From assembly GCA_035689185.1 (NCBI GenBank), contig DASSLY010000001.1:1-7978 (forward strand): 7,978 nucleotides of DNA, read 5' to 3'. Under the pieces are notes generated by a model that saw only the letters and a list, made by a program, of their open reading frames with translations, made no database searches and had not been told where the DNA came from. The position numbers and the translations under genes were made by a program. Shown here piece after piece: positions 1 through 6,068 of the stretch (position 1 is its first letter; each line of letters starts with the position of its first letter). The stretch comes from DASSLY01 sp035689185 (GTDB taxonomy: Bacteria > Actinomycetota > Actinomycetes > Actinomycetales > Dermatophilaceae).

Positions 1-729
1 CAGGTCGAACGAGCCCTGCCCCGGAAAGAGCCGGTAGTGACGGCTCCACTGCAGCACGTCCATGTTCATGCTGGGAGCGTCGGCGAGCTGGAGGAAGAAC
101 AGCTTCTCCGCAGGGATGTCGCGGATGCCCGCCGGGTCCGACCCGCGGGAGAGGATGTGGAAGCTGTCGAGGCAGAGACCGAGGCTGTCGTGGCCGGCCT
201 CCCGCACCACCTGCCACGACTGCTCGTAGGTGTTGACGTGGCGAGCCCAGGCCAGCGCCTCGTAGGCGACCCGCACCCCGTGCCGAGCGGCCAGTGCCGC
301 AAGCCCGCGGAGCTGCTCGGCGAGACGCCCCTGCTCCTGGACGGCGTCCGGTGAGACCGCTGAGCAGACCAGGATGAGGTCGGTGCCGAGCTGGCTCATC
401 ACGTCGAACTTCCGCTCCGCGCGCCGCAGGTTGGCGGCAAGCACCTCGGGTCTGGTCGTGTCGAAGTCGCGAAACGGCTGGTAGAGGTCGATGGACAGGC
501 CGAGGTCGGCGCACCGGGCGCGCACCTCGGCAGCGGACCACGGCGAGGCGACGAAGTCCGGCTCGAAGATCTCGATCCCGTCGAAGCCCGCGGACGCTGC
601 CGCCACCAGCTTCTCCTCCAGGGTGCCGGAGATGCACACGGTCGCCAGGGCGGTGCGAAACCCACGTATGCCGTGCCGGGCAGCCTGGCGGGCGGCAGCG
701 GACTGGCTGGACTGGCCTGACTGGACCAT
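1..729 (-). CDS. quiC1: 3-dehydroshikimate dehydratase, QuiC1 type (partial, C-terminus off window)
   Basis: Reading the minus strand from the ATG at 729 gives 243 uninterrupted codons to the window edge. The product is a TIM-barrel sugar-phosphate isomerase/AP-endonuclease-2 fold protein. Visible landmarks are the first strand region ATVCISGTLEEK (29-40), FDGIEIFEPDF (49-59), VAYEALAW (154-161), LCLDSFHILSRG (185-196), FFLQLADAP (211-219) and LQWSRHYRLFPGQGS (226-240). E157, D188 and Q214 sit where this fold places metal ligands. The LQLADAP and HYRxFPGQG signatures are those of the bacterial QuiC1 family, which dehydrates 3-dehydroshikimate to protocatechuate. Family members usually continue into a 4-hydroxyphenylpyruvate-dioxygenase-like domain, which would lie beyond base 1. 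The start is fixed by GGAGG (complement of 738-742), 8 nt before the ATG. The first ~24 residues, rich in Q and S, look like an extension. It is divergent from an MHS transporter, which supports a hydroaromatic acid pathway. A related xylose-isomerase-like enzyme is the main alternative. Confidence 0.85.
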   Translation of the reverse strand, partial: MVQSGQSSQSAAARQAARHGIRGFRTALATVCISGTLEEKLVAAASAGFDGIEIFEPDFVASPWSAAEVRARCADLGLSIDLYQPFRDFDTTRPEVLAANLRRAERKFDVMSQLGTDLILVCSAVSPDAVQEQGRLAEQLRGLAALAARHGVRVAYEALAWARHVNTYEQSWQVVREAGHDSLGLCLDSFHILSRGSDPAGIRDIPAEKLFFLQLADAPSMNMDVLQWSRHYRLFPGQGSFDL

Positions 730-787
730 GGGCACCACCTCCGTCTCGCTGGTCCACGGTGGCTCAGTCAGCCCGTCACCGCATCGT

Positions 788-846
788 CTGGGCGGCACGT
801 TCCCAGCCAGCGGACAGCCGGACGACGCCGATCGGCTGCCGCCCAG
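788..846. repeat. 10-bp inverted repeat with 39-bp spacer (possible operator pair)
   Basis: CTGGGCGGCA at 788-797 is the exact reverse complement of TGCCGCCCAG at 837-846. It lies in the middle of the divergent spacer. It could be a pair of half-sites for a looping regulator, or chance in GC-rich DNA. Confidence 0.35.
827..836. promoter_or_regulatory. Perfect 10-bp palindrome GCCGATCGGC (operator candidate)
   Basis: GCCGATCGGC is self-complementary and directly abuts the right arm (837-846) of the larger inverted repeat. The position between two divergent promoters is typical for a dimeric regulator site. No family is assigned. Confidence 0.3.
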
Positions 847-883
847 CGGAAACTGCCTGCGCAGCCGTTGACCAGGTCGGCTC

Positions 884-897
884 CAGTGAGTCCACTG
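884..897. promoter_or_regulatory. CAGTG-AGTC-CACTG dyad (operator candidate)
   Basis: Two 5-bp arms, CAGTG and CACTG, are separated by 4 bp. The dyad starts 10 bp after the TTGACC at 868-873 and 44 bp before the transporter start, so a protein bound here would cover the putative core promoter. The arms are short, so chance is possible. Confidence 0.3.
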
Positions 898-928
898 ACA
901 TCGTCCACCGGCCGAGTCCCCCGACGCT

Positions 929-934
929 GAGGAG
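929..934 (+). promoter_or_regulatory. Ribosome binding site deciding the transporter start
   Basis: GAGGAG lies 7 nt before the ATG at 942. The open frame runs upstream to another ATG at 759, but those extra 61 codons are low-complexity, fall in the divergent regulatory spacer and precede a normal cytoplasmic N-terminus. The start at 942 is therefore preferred. Confidence 0.75.
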
Positions 935-941
935 CGCGCCC

Positions 942-2438
942 ATGAGCGACACCATCTTCGAGCCACCGGGCTCACATGAGCCAACAGAGCATGCGAAGAC
1001 TCCGAAGAAGGCTGCCGCCAGCGGCTGGATCGGCAGCGCGCTGGAGTACTACGACTTCTTCATCTACGCCCAGGCCGCCGCGTTGGTGTTCCCCAACATC
1101 TTCTTCCCCTCGGACAACCCCCAGGTGGCCATCGTCGCCTCGTTCGCGACGTTCGGTGTCGGGTATGTCGCCCGTCCGATCGGGGCGTTCGTGCTCGGGC
1201 ACTGGGGCGACACGCACGGCCGGAAGAACGTGCTTGTGCTGTGCATGCTGCTGATGGGCGCGTCGACGTTCTTGGTGGCGCTGCTGCCGACCTACGACTC
1301 CGTCGGCGTGCTTGCGCCGATCCTGCTGGTCGCGCTGCGGCTCATCCAGGGGTTCGCCGTGGGCGGGGAGATCTCCGGTGCTAGCGCGATGATCCTGGAA
1401 CACGCGCCGTTCGGCCGACGCGGCTATTTTGGCAGCTTCACGCTGCAGGGCGTCCAAGCCGGCCAGATCATCGCTGCGGCAGTGTTCCTCCCGCTGTCAC
1501 TGGTCATGTCCAAGGACAGCTTCGAGTCCTTCGGCTGGCGAATCCCGTTCCTGCTCAGCGTCCTTGTGGTGGTCGCCGGCTACATCATCCGACGCCGCGT
1601 CGACGAGACCCCCGCGTTCGTGGAGGAGGCCGAGCACGGCGAGGTCCCCGCCGCGCCGATCGTCATGGCTGTTCGCGAGAACGGCACGGACATGCTGCGT
1701 GTCGTCTGCATGGCGTTGATGAACGCCATCCCGACCGCGGTGACCGTGTTCGGCGCGACCTTCGCGACCAATGCCGCATACGGGGTCGGGTTGACCTCGA
1801 CCAACTACCTGTGGATCTCGGTGTCCGGCAACGTCGTCGCAGTGATTCTCATCCCCTACGTCGGCAACCTGTCGGACCGGATCGGCCGGCGGCCGCCACT
1901 GATCGTGGGCGCGCTCGGCTCCGGGGCGCTTGGCTACGCCTACCTGTACTTCGTCAGCCAGGCCAACCTGACCATGGCCTTCATCTTCGCCATCTTGATG
2001 TGGGGCATCGTCTACCAGGGCTACAACGCGGTGTTCCCGTCGTTCTACCAGGAGCTGTTCCCGACCAAGACCCGCGTGACGGCGTTCGCGGTATCCCAGA
2101 ACATCGGCACGCTGATCACCGCGTTCCTGCCCACGATCTACGCAGCCCTCGTCGGCCCGACCCCCGCCGCCTGCGTGGTCGAGAAGAAGTTCCAGCCCGA
2201 TTTCGTGCTTCCGTCGGGCGAGACCTGCCGGGCTGCGGCCGACGCGATCGAGGGAAGCGTGATCGTCACCGTCGGCAGCATCACGCTGGGGCTGGCGGTC
2301 ATTGCCGCACTCGCCGCGTTCTCGGCGCGTGAGACGTTCCGGATCCACCTGAACGACTTGGGCGACAAGCACGCCACCCCGATTCCCAAGGCGGAGTACG
2401 ACCGGATCCGGGAGACCGGGGTAGACGCGCCCGTCTGA
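942..2438 (+). CDS. MHS-family MFS transporter, ShiA-like (shikimate/hydroaromatic acid:H+ symporter)
   Basis: A 498-aa inner-membrane transporter of the major facilitator superfamily, metabolite:H+ symporter (MHS) branch, with about 12 hydrophobic helices. Family marks are GWIGSALEYYDFFIYA (28-43) opening TM1, the loop 2-3 motif GHWGDTHGRK (86-95), LRLIQGFAVGGE (132-143), ETPAF after TM6 (222-226) and the second-half loop motif GNLSDRIGRR (308-317). The MHS family includes ShiA (shikimate), KgtP (2-oxoglutarate) and ProP (betaine). Divergence from quiC1 points to shikimate, quinate, dehydroshikimate or protocatechuate as substrate, but sequence alone does not settle it. The loop between TM11 and TM12 (about 405-437) is long and carries C411 and C429. 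The following gene starts 146 bp downstream on the same strand. Confidence 0.88.
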   Translation: MSDTIFEPPGSHEPTEHAKTPKKAAASGWIGSALEYYDFFIYAQAAALVFPNIFFPSDNPQVAIVASFATFGVGYVARPIGAFVLGHWGDTHGRKNVLVLCMLLMGASTFLVALLPTYDSVGVLAPILLVALRLIQGFAVGGEISGASAMILEHAPFGRRGYFGSFTLQGVQAGQIIAAAVFLPLSLVMSKDSFESFGWRIPFLLSVLVVVAGYIIRRRVDETPAFVEEAEHGEVPAAPIVMAVRENGTDMLRVVCMALMNAIPTAVTVFGATFATNAAYGVGLTSTNYLWISVSGNVVAVILIPYVGNLSDRIGRRPPLIVGALGSGALGYAYLYFVSQANLTMAFIFAILMWGIVYQGYNAVFPSFYQELFPTKTRVTAFAVSQNIGTLITAFLPTIYAALVGPTPAACVVEKKFQPDFVLPSGETCRAAADAIEGSVIVTVGSITLGLAVIAALAAFSARETFRIHLNDLGDKHATPIPKAEYDRIRETGVDAPV

Positions 2439-2467
2439 CCAGGTCCCGGCCTCCGGGTGACGGACAT

Positions 2468-2501
2468 GGGCGGCTGGTCGACCTCGGTCGGCCAGCCGCT
2501 C
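2468..2501 (+). terminator. Strong intergenic hairpin (terminator or attenuator candidate)
   Basis: Bases 2468-2482 pair with 2487-2501 around a CTCG loop, giving a 15-bp stem with only two G-U pairs. The core is GCGGCTGG (2470-2477) against CCAGCCGC (2492-2499), plus CGAC against GTCG. It begins 30 bp after the transporter stop. No T-run follows, as is common for GC-rich actinobacterial terminators. It may end the transporter transcript or damp read-through into the oxidoreductase gene. Confidence 0.55.
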
Positions 2502-2584
2502 CTCGTCGTCTGCGGGCGGCCGGCGTCGTCAGACCCTCGTCGACACCAACCGAGCAGCCGCGCAGCGGCGCAGAGAAGGTAGGC

Positions 2585-3631
2585 ATGAGCCAAGTACGGA
2601 TTGCCGTCGCGGGTGCCGGGCTGATCGGGCTGAGGCACATCGAGGAGATCGAGGCCAGTCCGGTCGCGAAGCTTGCCTCGATCGTCGACCCGGGTCCGGG
2701 CGGGCCCGGTGTGGCAAGGAAGTACTCCGTTCCCCTCTACCAGAACCTGGCCGAGCTGTTCGAGAAGGACAAGCCGGACGGCGTCATCCTTGCCACGCCC
2801 AACCGGCTGCACGTGGACGGCGGGCTCGACTGCGTCCGCGAAGGCGTGCCGGTGATTGTGGAGAAGCCGATCGGCGACACCGTCGAGGGCGCCACCCGCC
2901 TGGTCGAGGCCGGCGAGGCCGCCTCGGTCCCGGTGCTTACCGGCCACCACCGCAACTACAGCTCGATCATGGCGAAGAGCCGGGCTGTCGTGCAGAGCGG
3001 GCGTCTCGGCTCCATCGTCGCCGTCGTCGGGACCGCGATGTTCTACAAGCCCGACTCCTACTTCGAGGAGAACGGCGGGTGGCGGCGGCAACCCGGCGGC
3101 GGGCCGATCCTGCTCAACCTCGTGCACGAGGTCAACAACCTGCTCTCGCTGGTCGGCGACGTCGTCCGGGTGCAGGCGGCGACCTCCAACGCCACCCGTG
3201 GTTTCCCCGTCGAGGACACCGCTGCCATAATCCTCACATTCGCCAACGGTGCGCTCGGGACGTTCCTGCTCTCCGACGCCGCAGCCTCACCACGGTCCTG
3301 GGAGCAGACGTCCCAGGAGAACCAGAGCTACGCCAGCTACCCGGACGAGGACTGCTACCACATCGCGGGCACCAACGGCTCGCTGTCCATCCCCACCATG
3401 CGGCTGAAGGTGTACGGCGGCGAACGGTCCTGGTGGCAGCCCTTCGAGACCTCCGTCATCGGCCTCGAGCGAACCGACCCGCTCGCCAGCCAGATCCAGC
3501 ACTTCGCCGCGGTGATCCGCGGCGAGGCCGAGCCCATCTGCACCGGCCGGGACGGCCTGAAGACGCTTCGCGTCGTGGCGGCCGTCACCGAGTCTGCGCG
3601 GACCGGCGAGCCGGTCGACCTGGCGGACTGA
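2585..3631 (+). CDS. Gfo/Idh/MocA family NAD(P)-dependent oxidoreductase
   Basis: A 348-aa cytoplasmic dehydrogenase, the usual length for the family. The N-terminal Rossmann fold shows GAGLIGLRH (10-18) with the GxGxxG dinucleotide loop, an acidic strand-2 end (VDPG, about 37-40), ATPNRLH and the hallmark EKP (93-95), whose Lys contacts cofactor and substrate. The C-terminal alpha/beta domain carries GGGPILLNLVHEVN ending at N184. H181 matches the conserved catalytic His, while the canonical DxGxHxxD is here N178xxH181xxN184, a variant seen in a recognised subgroup. AGAAGG at 2574-2579 is 5 nt before the ATG. Substrate cannot be read from sequence. Position beside quiC1 and a ShiA-like permease suggests oxidation of quinate, shikimate or a related polyol acid to 3-dehydroshikimate (inference). 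An inositol/sugar dehydrogenase is the alternative. Confidence 0.88.
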   Translation: MSQVRIAVAGAGLIGLRHIEEIEASPVAKLASIVDPGPGGPGVARKYSVPLYQNLAELFEKDKPDGVILATPNRLHVDGGLDCVREGVPVIVEKPIGDTVEGATRLVEAGEAASVPVLTGHHRNYSSIMAKSRAVVQSGRLGSIVAVVGTAMFYKPDSYFEENGGWRRQPGGGPILLNLVHEVNNLLSLVGDVVRVQAATSNATRGFPVEDTAAIILTFANGALGTFLLSDAAASPRSWEQTSQENQSYASYPDEDCYHIAGTNGSLSIPTMRLKVYGGERSWWQPFETSVIGLERTDPLASQIQHFAAVIRGEAEPICTGRDGLKTLRVVAAVTESARTGEPVDLAD

Positions 3632-3644
3632 CGACGGCCGCTGA

Positions 3645-3666
3645 CCTGAGCCCGCACCGGCTCAGG
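3645..3666. terminator. Bidirectional terminator hairpin between convergent genes
   Basis: CCTGAGCC (3645-3652) and GGCTCAGG (3659-3666) form a perfect 8-bp stem with a 6-nt loop, starting 14 bp after the oxidoreductase stop and overlapping the phaC stop codon (3662-3664). The placement at the meeting point of two convergent genes with only 30 bp between them fits a shared terminator. There is no flanking T-run. Confidence 0.55.
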
Positions 3667-5434
3667 AGGCCTTCTCCTTCACATAGCTCCCCGGGGCAGG
3701 CTCGACCGGCGCGTAGTCGGCGCTGCCCAGCTGGTCGCGGGCCGGGACCAGGTCCGCGGAGTGCGCCTGCAGCCAGGTGGCCCACGCCGGCCACCAGCTG
3801 CCGGGGATGCTCTCGGCGTCGTCGAACCAGCGGTCCGGGTCGGCGTCCGGCCGTCCGTCCTCACCGGCGTCAACGCTGTCACCATCCGCCGCGCCGGCGG
3901 CTGCGGGGTGGACCCAGTAGTTGCGCTTCTTCTTCGCCGGCGGGTTGATCACCCCGGCGATGTGACCGCTGGCGCCGAGGACGAACGTCGTGTCCCCACC
4001 AAGCAGCTGGGTGCTGGCGTACGCGGTCCGCCACGGGACGATGTGGTCCTCCTTGGAGGCGTAGACGAAGGCGGGTACGCGCACCGAGCCCAGGTCGACC
4101 GGCTCACCGCACTGCTCCGTCGCCCCGGGCTCGCGCAGCTTGTTCTCCAGGTAGGTGTTCCGCACGTACCAGCAGAACATCGGACCAGGAAGGTTGGTGT
4201 CGTCGCTGTTCCAGTAGAGGAGGTCGAACGCCGGCGGGGACTGGCCCTTGAGGTAGCCGCTGACGACATACGGCCAGATCAAGTCGTTGGCCCGCAGGGA
4301 CGCGAACACCTGCGCAAGCTCGCTGCCTTTCAGCAGGCCGCCCTTGCCCACCGCGGCTTCCCGCGCAGCCACAGCGGGCTCGCTGACCAGCAGACCGATC
4401 TCACCGGTGTCGCTGAAGTCCAGCATGGTCGTCAGCAGCGTGATGCTTGCGGCCGGGTGCTCACCCCGCGCGGCGCGCACCGCCAGAGCGCTGGCCAGCA
4501 GGGTTCCGCCGACGCAGAAGCCCAGCGTGTTCACCTGGTCGGCCCCGCTGATCGCACGAGCCACGTCAAGGGACCGCAGCACGCCCTGCTCGACGTAGTC
4601 GTCCCAGGTGAGTTGCGCCTGGTCCGGGCCGGCGTTGCGCCACGAGACCAGGAAGACGGTGTGCCCCTGCGAAACGGCGTGGGCCACGAACGAGTTCGCC
4701 GGCTGAAGATCGAGAATGTAGTACTTGTTGATGCACGGGGGCACGATGACCAGCGGTCGCCGGAACACCTCGGCGGTGGTCGGCGAGTATTGGATCAGCT
4801 GGATGAGCTCGTTCTGGAACACCACGCTGCCCGGGGTCATGCACACGTTGCGGCCGACCTCGAAGGCCGTGGTGTCCGTCATGGAGACGCGGCCGGCGGC
4901 CAGGTCTTCCACGAACAGCTTCAGGCCCTGCACCAAGCTCGCCCCGCCGGACTCGACCGCCAGCTGAAGCGCCTCCGGGTTGGTCACCAGCATGTTCGCG
5001 GGGCTTAGCGCGTCGGTGATCTGGCGGAGGGCGAAGCCCCACTGCGCCTTGCTGCGCTCGTCCAGCGGGGCCGCCTCCAGCGCCTTGCGCACCAGCTCGG
5101 TCTGCTGGAGGTATCCGGTGGCCAGGGCCTGGAAGCGGGGGTCGCTGTTCCACGCCTGCCCCGCGAACCGTCGGTCCTTGATCGGCTCCCCCACCTGCGG
5201 CTGCCGGTTTGGAGACGCTGCGGTGGGTACCATCGCGGCCCAGCCACCCAGCATGGTCTGCAGGCCCTTCATCTGCCAGCTGGTGAACTCCGCGACAGCC
5301 TGCGTCCAAGGTGCCGCCGCGGCAGCCAGCGCCCTCGAGGTGTCGGCGATGTCCAGCGAGGGCCAGAGCACCTGGTTCCGGGACTGCATCAGCTCGGTCA
5401 GCCAGCGGGTCGGATCTGGAAGAGGTTGGGACAT
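3662..5434 (-). CDS. phaC: Class I poly(3-hydroxyalkanoate) synthase PhaC
   Basis: A 590-aa alpha/beta-hydrolase-fold polymerase that joins 3-hydroxyacyl-CoA units into polyester at the granule surface. The lipase-like box LGFCVGG holds the nucleophile C307. The other triad members are D463 in SKEDHIVPW and H491 in GASGHIAGVINPP. Triad spacing (156 and 28 residues) and length match class I enzymes such as that of Cupriavidus necator. The N-terminal domain contains the typical DRRFAGQAWNSDPRF segment, and PPCINKYYILDLQP, WRNAGPDQ and GSWWPAWATWL are further class marks. Residues about 511-534, between the NYWVHP and DRWF segments, form an acidic Ala/Asp/Gly-rich insert. The start at 5434 is supported by GGGAG 7 nt upstream (complement of 5442-5446). 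The frame stays open to 5821, but that part overlaps the neighbouring gene and is not PhaC-like. No phaA, phaB or phasin gene is visible nearby. Confidence 0.96.
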   Translation of the reverse strand: MSQPLPDPTRWLTELMQSRNQVLWPSLDIADTSRALAAAAAPWTQAVAEFTSWQMKGLQTMLGGWAAMVPTAASPNRQPQVGEPIKDRRFAGQAWNSDPRFQALATGYLQQTELVRKALEAAPLDERSKAQWGFALRQITDALSPANMLVTNPEALQLAVESGGASLVQGLKLFVEDLAAGRVSMTDTTAFEVGRNVCMTPGSVVFQNELIQLIQYSPTTAEVFRRPLVIVPPCINKYYILDLQPANSFVAHAVSQGHTVFLVSWRNAGPDQAQLTWDDYVEQGVLRSLDVARAISGADQVNTLGFCVGGTLLASALAVRAARGEHPAASITLLTTMLDFSDTGEIGLLVSEPAVAAREAAVGKGGLLKGSELAQVFASLRANDLIWPYVVSGYLKGQSPPAFDLLYWNSDDTNLPGPMFCWYVRNTYLENKLREPGATEQCGEPVDLGSVRVPAFVYASKEDHIVPWRTAYASTQLLGGDTTFVLGASGHIAGVINPPAKKKRNYWVHPAAAGAADGDSVDAGEDGRPDADPDRWFDDAESIPGSWWPAWATWLQAHSADLVPARDQLGSADYAPVEPAPGSYVKEKAS

Positions 5435-5502
5435 CGGTCGGCTCCCGGGGGTGGTTGGGCGGGTCGGCGCCCGCGGCTGCGGCGGCTGGCAGGGCTTCGA
5501 TC

Positions 5503-5539
5503 GTGCTGCGGGATGCCGCACCGGCACAGCCCGCGGCAC
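5503..5539. other. Compound stem-loop in the phaC upstream region
   Basis: Bases 5503-5512 pair with 5530-5539 (10 bp, one G-U). Inside, TGCCG (5514-5518) pairs with CGGCA (5522-5526) around a 3-nt loop. It lies 69 bp upstream of the phaC start. It could be a terminator for the upstream gene, part of the phaC leader, or a binding site. There is no T-run on either side. Confidence 0.4.
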
Positions 5540-5573
5540 CACCTTTCCACTGAATGAACACGCCTTGCGGCCA

Positions 5574-5595
5574 GACCACCGCACCGTCGGTGGTC
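5574..5595 (-). terminator. Hairpin just downstream of the 150-aa gene (terminator candidate)
   Basis: GACCACCG (5574-5581) and CGGTGGTC (5588-5595) form a perfect 8-bp stem with a 6-nt loop, 20 nt after the stop codon of the minus-strand 150-aa gene. No T-tract follows on the minus strand. It would partly uncouple that gene from phaC transcription. Confidence 0.45.
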
Positions 5596-5615
5596 CTGCA
5601 GATCCCGGCGTGGCG

Positions 5616-6068
5616 TTACCTGGAGTGCGCGGCCGCGGGCGGGGGCGACCCGCAGGGCTGCAGCAGCTCGGCGAGCAGCAGCAGCAGCTGACGATGCTCC
5701 GTGGTGATGCTTCGTCCGAACGGCCCGTACGCCCGGGCGATGCCGTCACCGATCCGCAGCAGCGCCAGCCGGAAGTCCTCGGCCAGGGGAGGGCCCACCC
5801 GGTCCAAGGCGTCCGCGACATGCACCAGGCCGGAGGCCACGGGACGGCCGTCCAGCTCGAACGCCATGACCAAGGACGAGCGGTCCGCGGTGATCGAGGT
5901 GAGGATCTCCCGGGTCTGCGGGGGCGCGCGCAGGGCGGTGGCCACCACCGTGTCCCAGAGGGCGTCCAGGGCCAGCGGGTCGAAGCGGCCGTGCGTCCCG
6001 GCCAGGGCGCTCAGCACCCACAGTGGCCCGAGCTGAAGACTGCGCATCTCCTGCGAGGTCAGAGACAC
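5616..6068 (-). CDS. Hypothetical protein, small helical, phaC-adjacent
   Basis: A 150-aa soluble protein starting at GTG (6068) and stopping at TAA (5616-5618). I do not recognise it with confidence. It reads as mostly amphipathic helices: LGPLWVLSALAGTHGRFD (13-30), a middle segment ending in LVMAFELDGRPVASGLVHV (66-84), a repeat-like LALLRIGDGIARAYG (101-115) and a Leu-rich final helix HRQLLLLLAELL (125-136). There is no signal peptide or membrane segment. The pattern AxAGxxGRFD near the start faintly recalls TerB-like helical bundles, but the acidic metal ligands expected there are not clear. An ATG at codon 8 is an alternative start, and the ribosome binding site is weak. It lies 181 bp upstream of phaC on the same strand, so a link to polyester granules is possible but unproven. 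Confidence 0.7.
   Translation of the reverse strand: MSLTSQEMRSLQLGPLWVLSALAGTHGRFDPLALDALWDTVVATALRAPPQTREILTSITADRSSLVMAFELDGRPVASGLVHVADALDRVGPPLAEDFRLALLRIGDGIARAYGPFGRSITTEHRQLLLLLAELLQPCGSPPPAAAHSR

Larger units (their letters stand above)
730..941. promoter_or_regulatory. Divergent intergenic region between quiC1 and the MHS transporter
   Basis: This 212-bp spacer separates two outward-facing genes and must hold both promoters. It contains a 10-bp inverted repeat with a 39-bp spacer, a 10-bp perfect palindrome and a 5-4-5 dyad, listed separately. TTGACC at 868-873 resembles a -35 element for the transporter, but the hexamer 17 nt later (TCCACT) is a poor -10, so no promoter is called firmly. 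No convincing -10 is visible for quiC1. A shared regulator binding here is inferred from the layout; no regulator gene lies in the window. Confidence 0.55.

Noticed and set aside
1..729. Inositol catabolism cluster (IolE/IolI, IolG, IolT)
   Set aside because: The barrel protein carries LQLADAP and HYRxFPGQG signatures of QuiC1, and the transporter is MHS rather than sugar-porter type; inositol remains only a secondary option for the dehydrogenase.
868..896. Sigma-70-type promoter TTGACC-N17-TCCACT
   Set aside because: The -35 is good, but the -10 lacks the TANNNT core, so it is mentioned only as a weak possibility.
759..941. 61-codon N-terminal extension of the transporter
   Set aside because: It lies in the divergent regulatory spacer, is low-complexity and has no transporter-like content, while GAGGAG sits 7 nt before the ATG at 942.
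3761..5008. Plus-strand open frame of 415 codons
   Set aside because: It is antisense to phaC, whose catalytic triad is intact; no domain or ribosome binding site seen.
5435..5821. 129-codon N-terminal extension of phaC
   Set aside because: It overlaps the 150-aa gene in another frame, has Arg/Pro-rich shadow composition, and a good ribosome binding site precedes the ATG at 5434.
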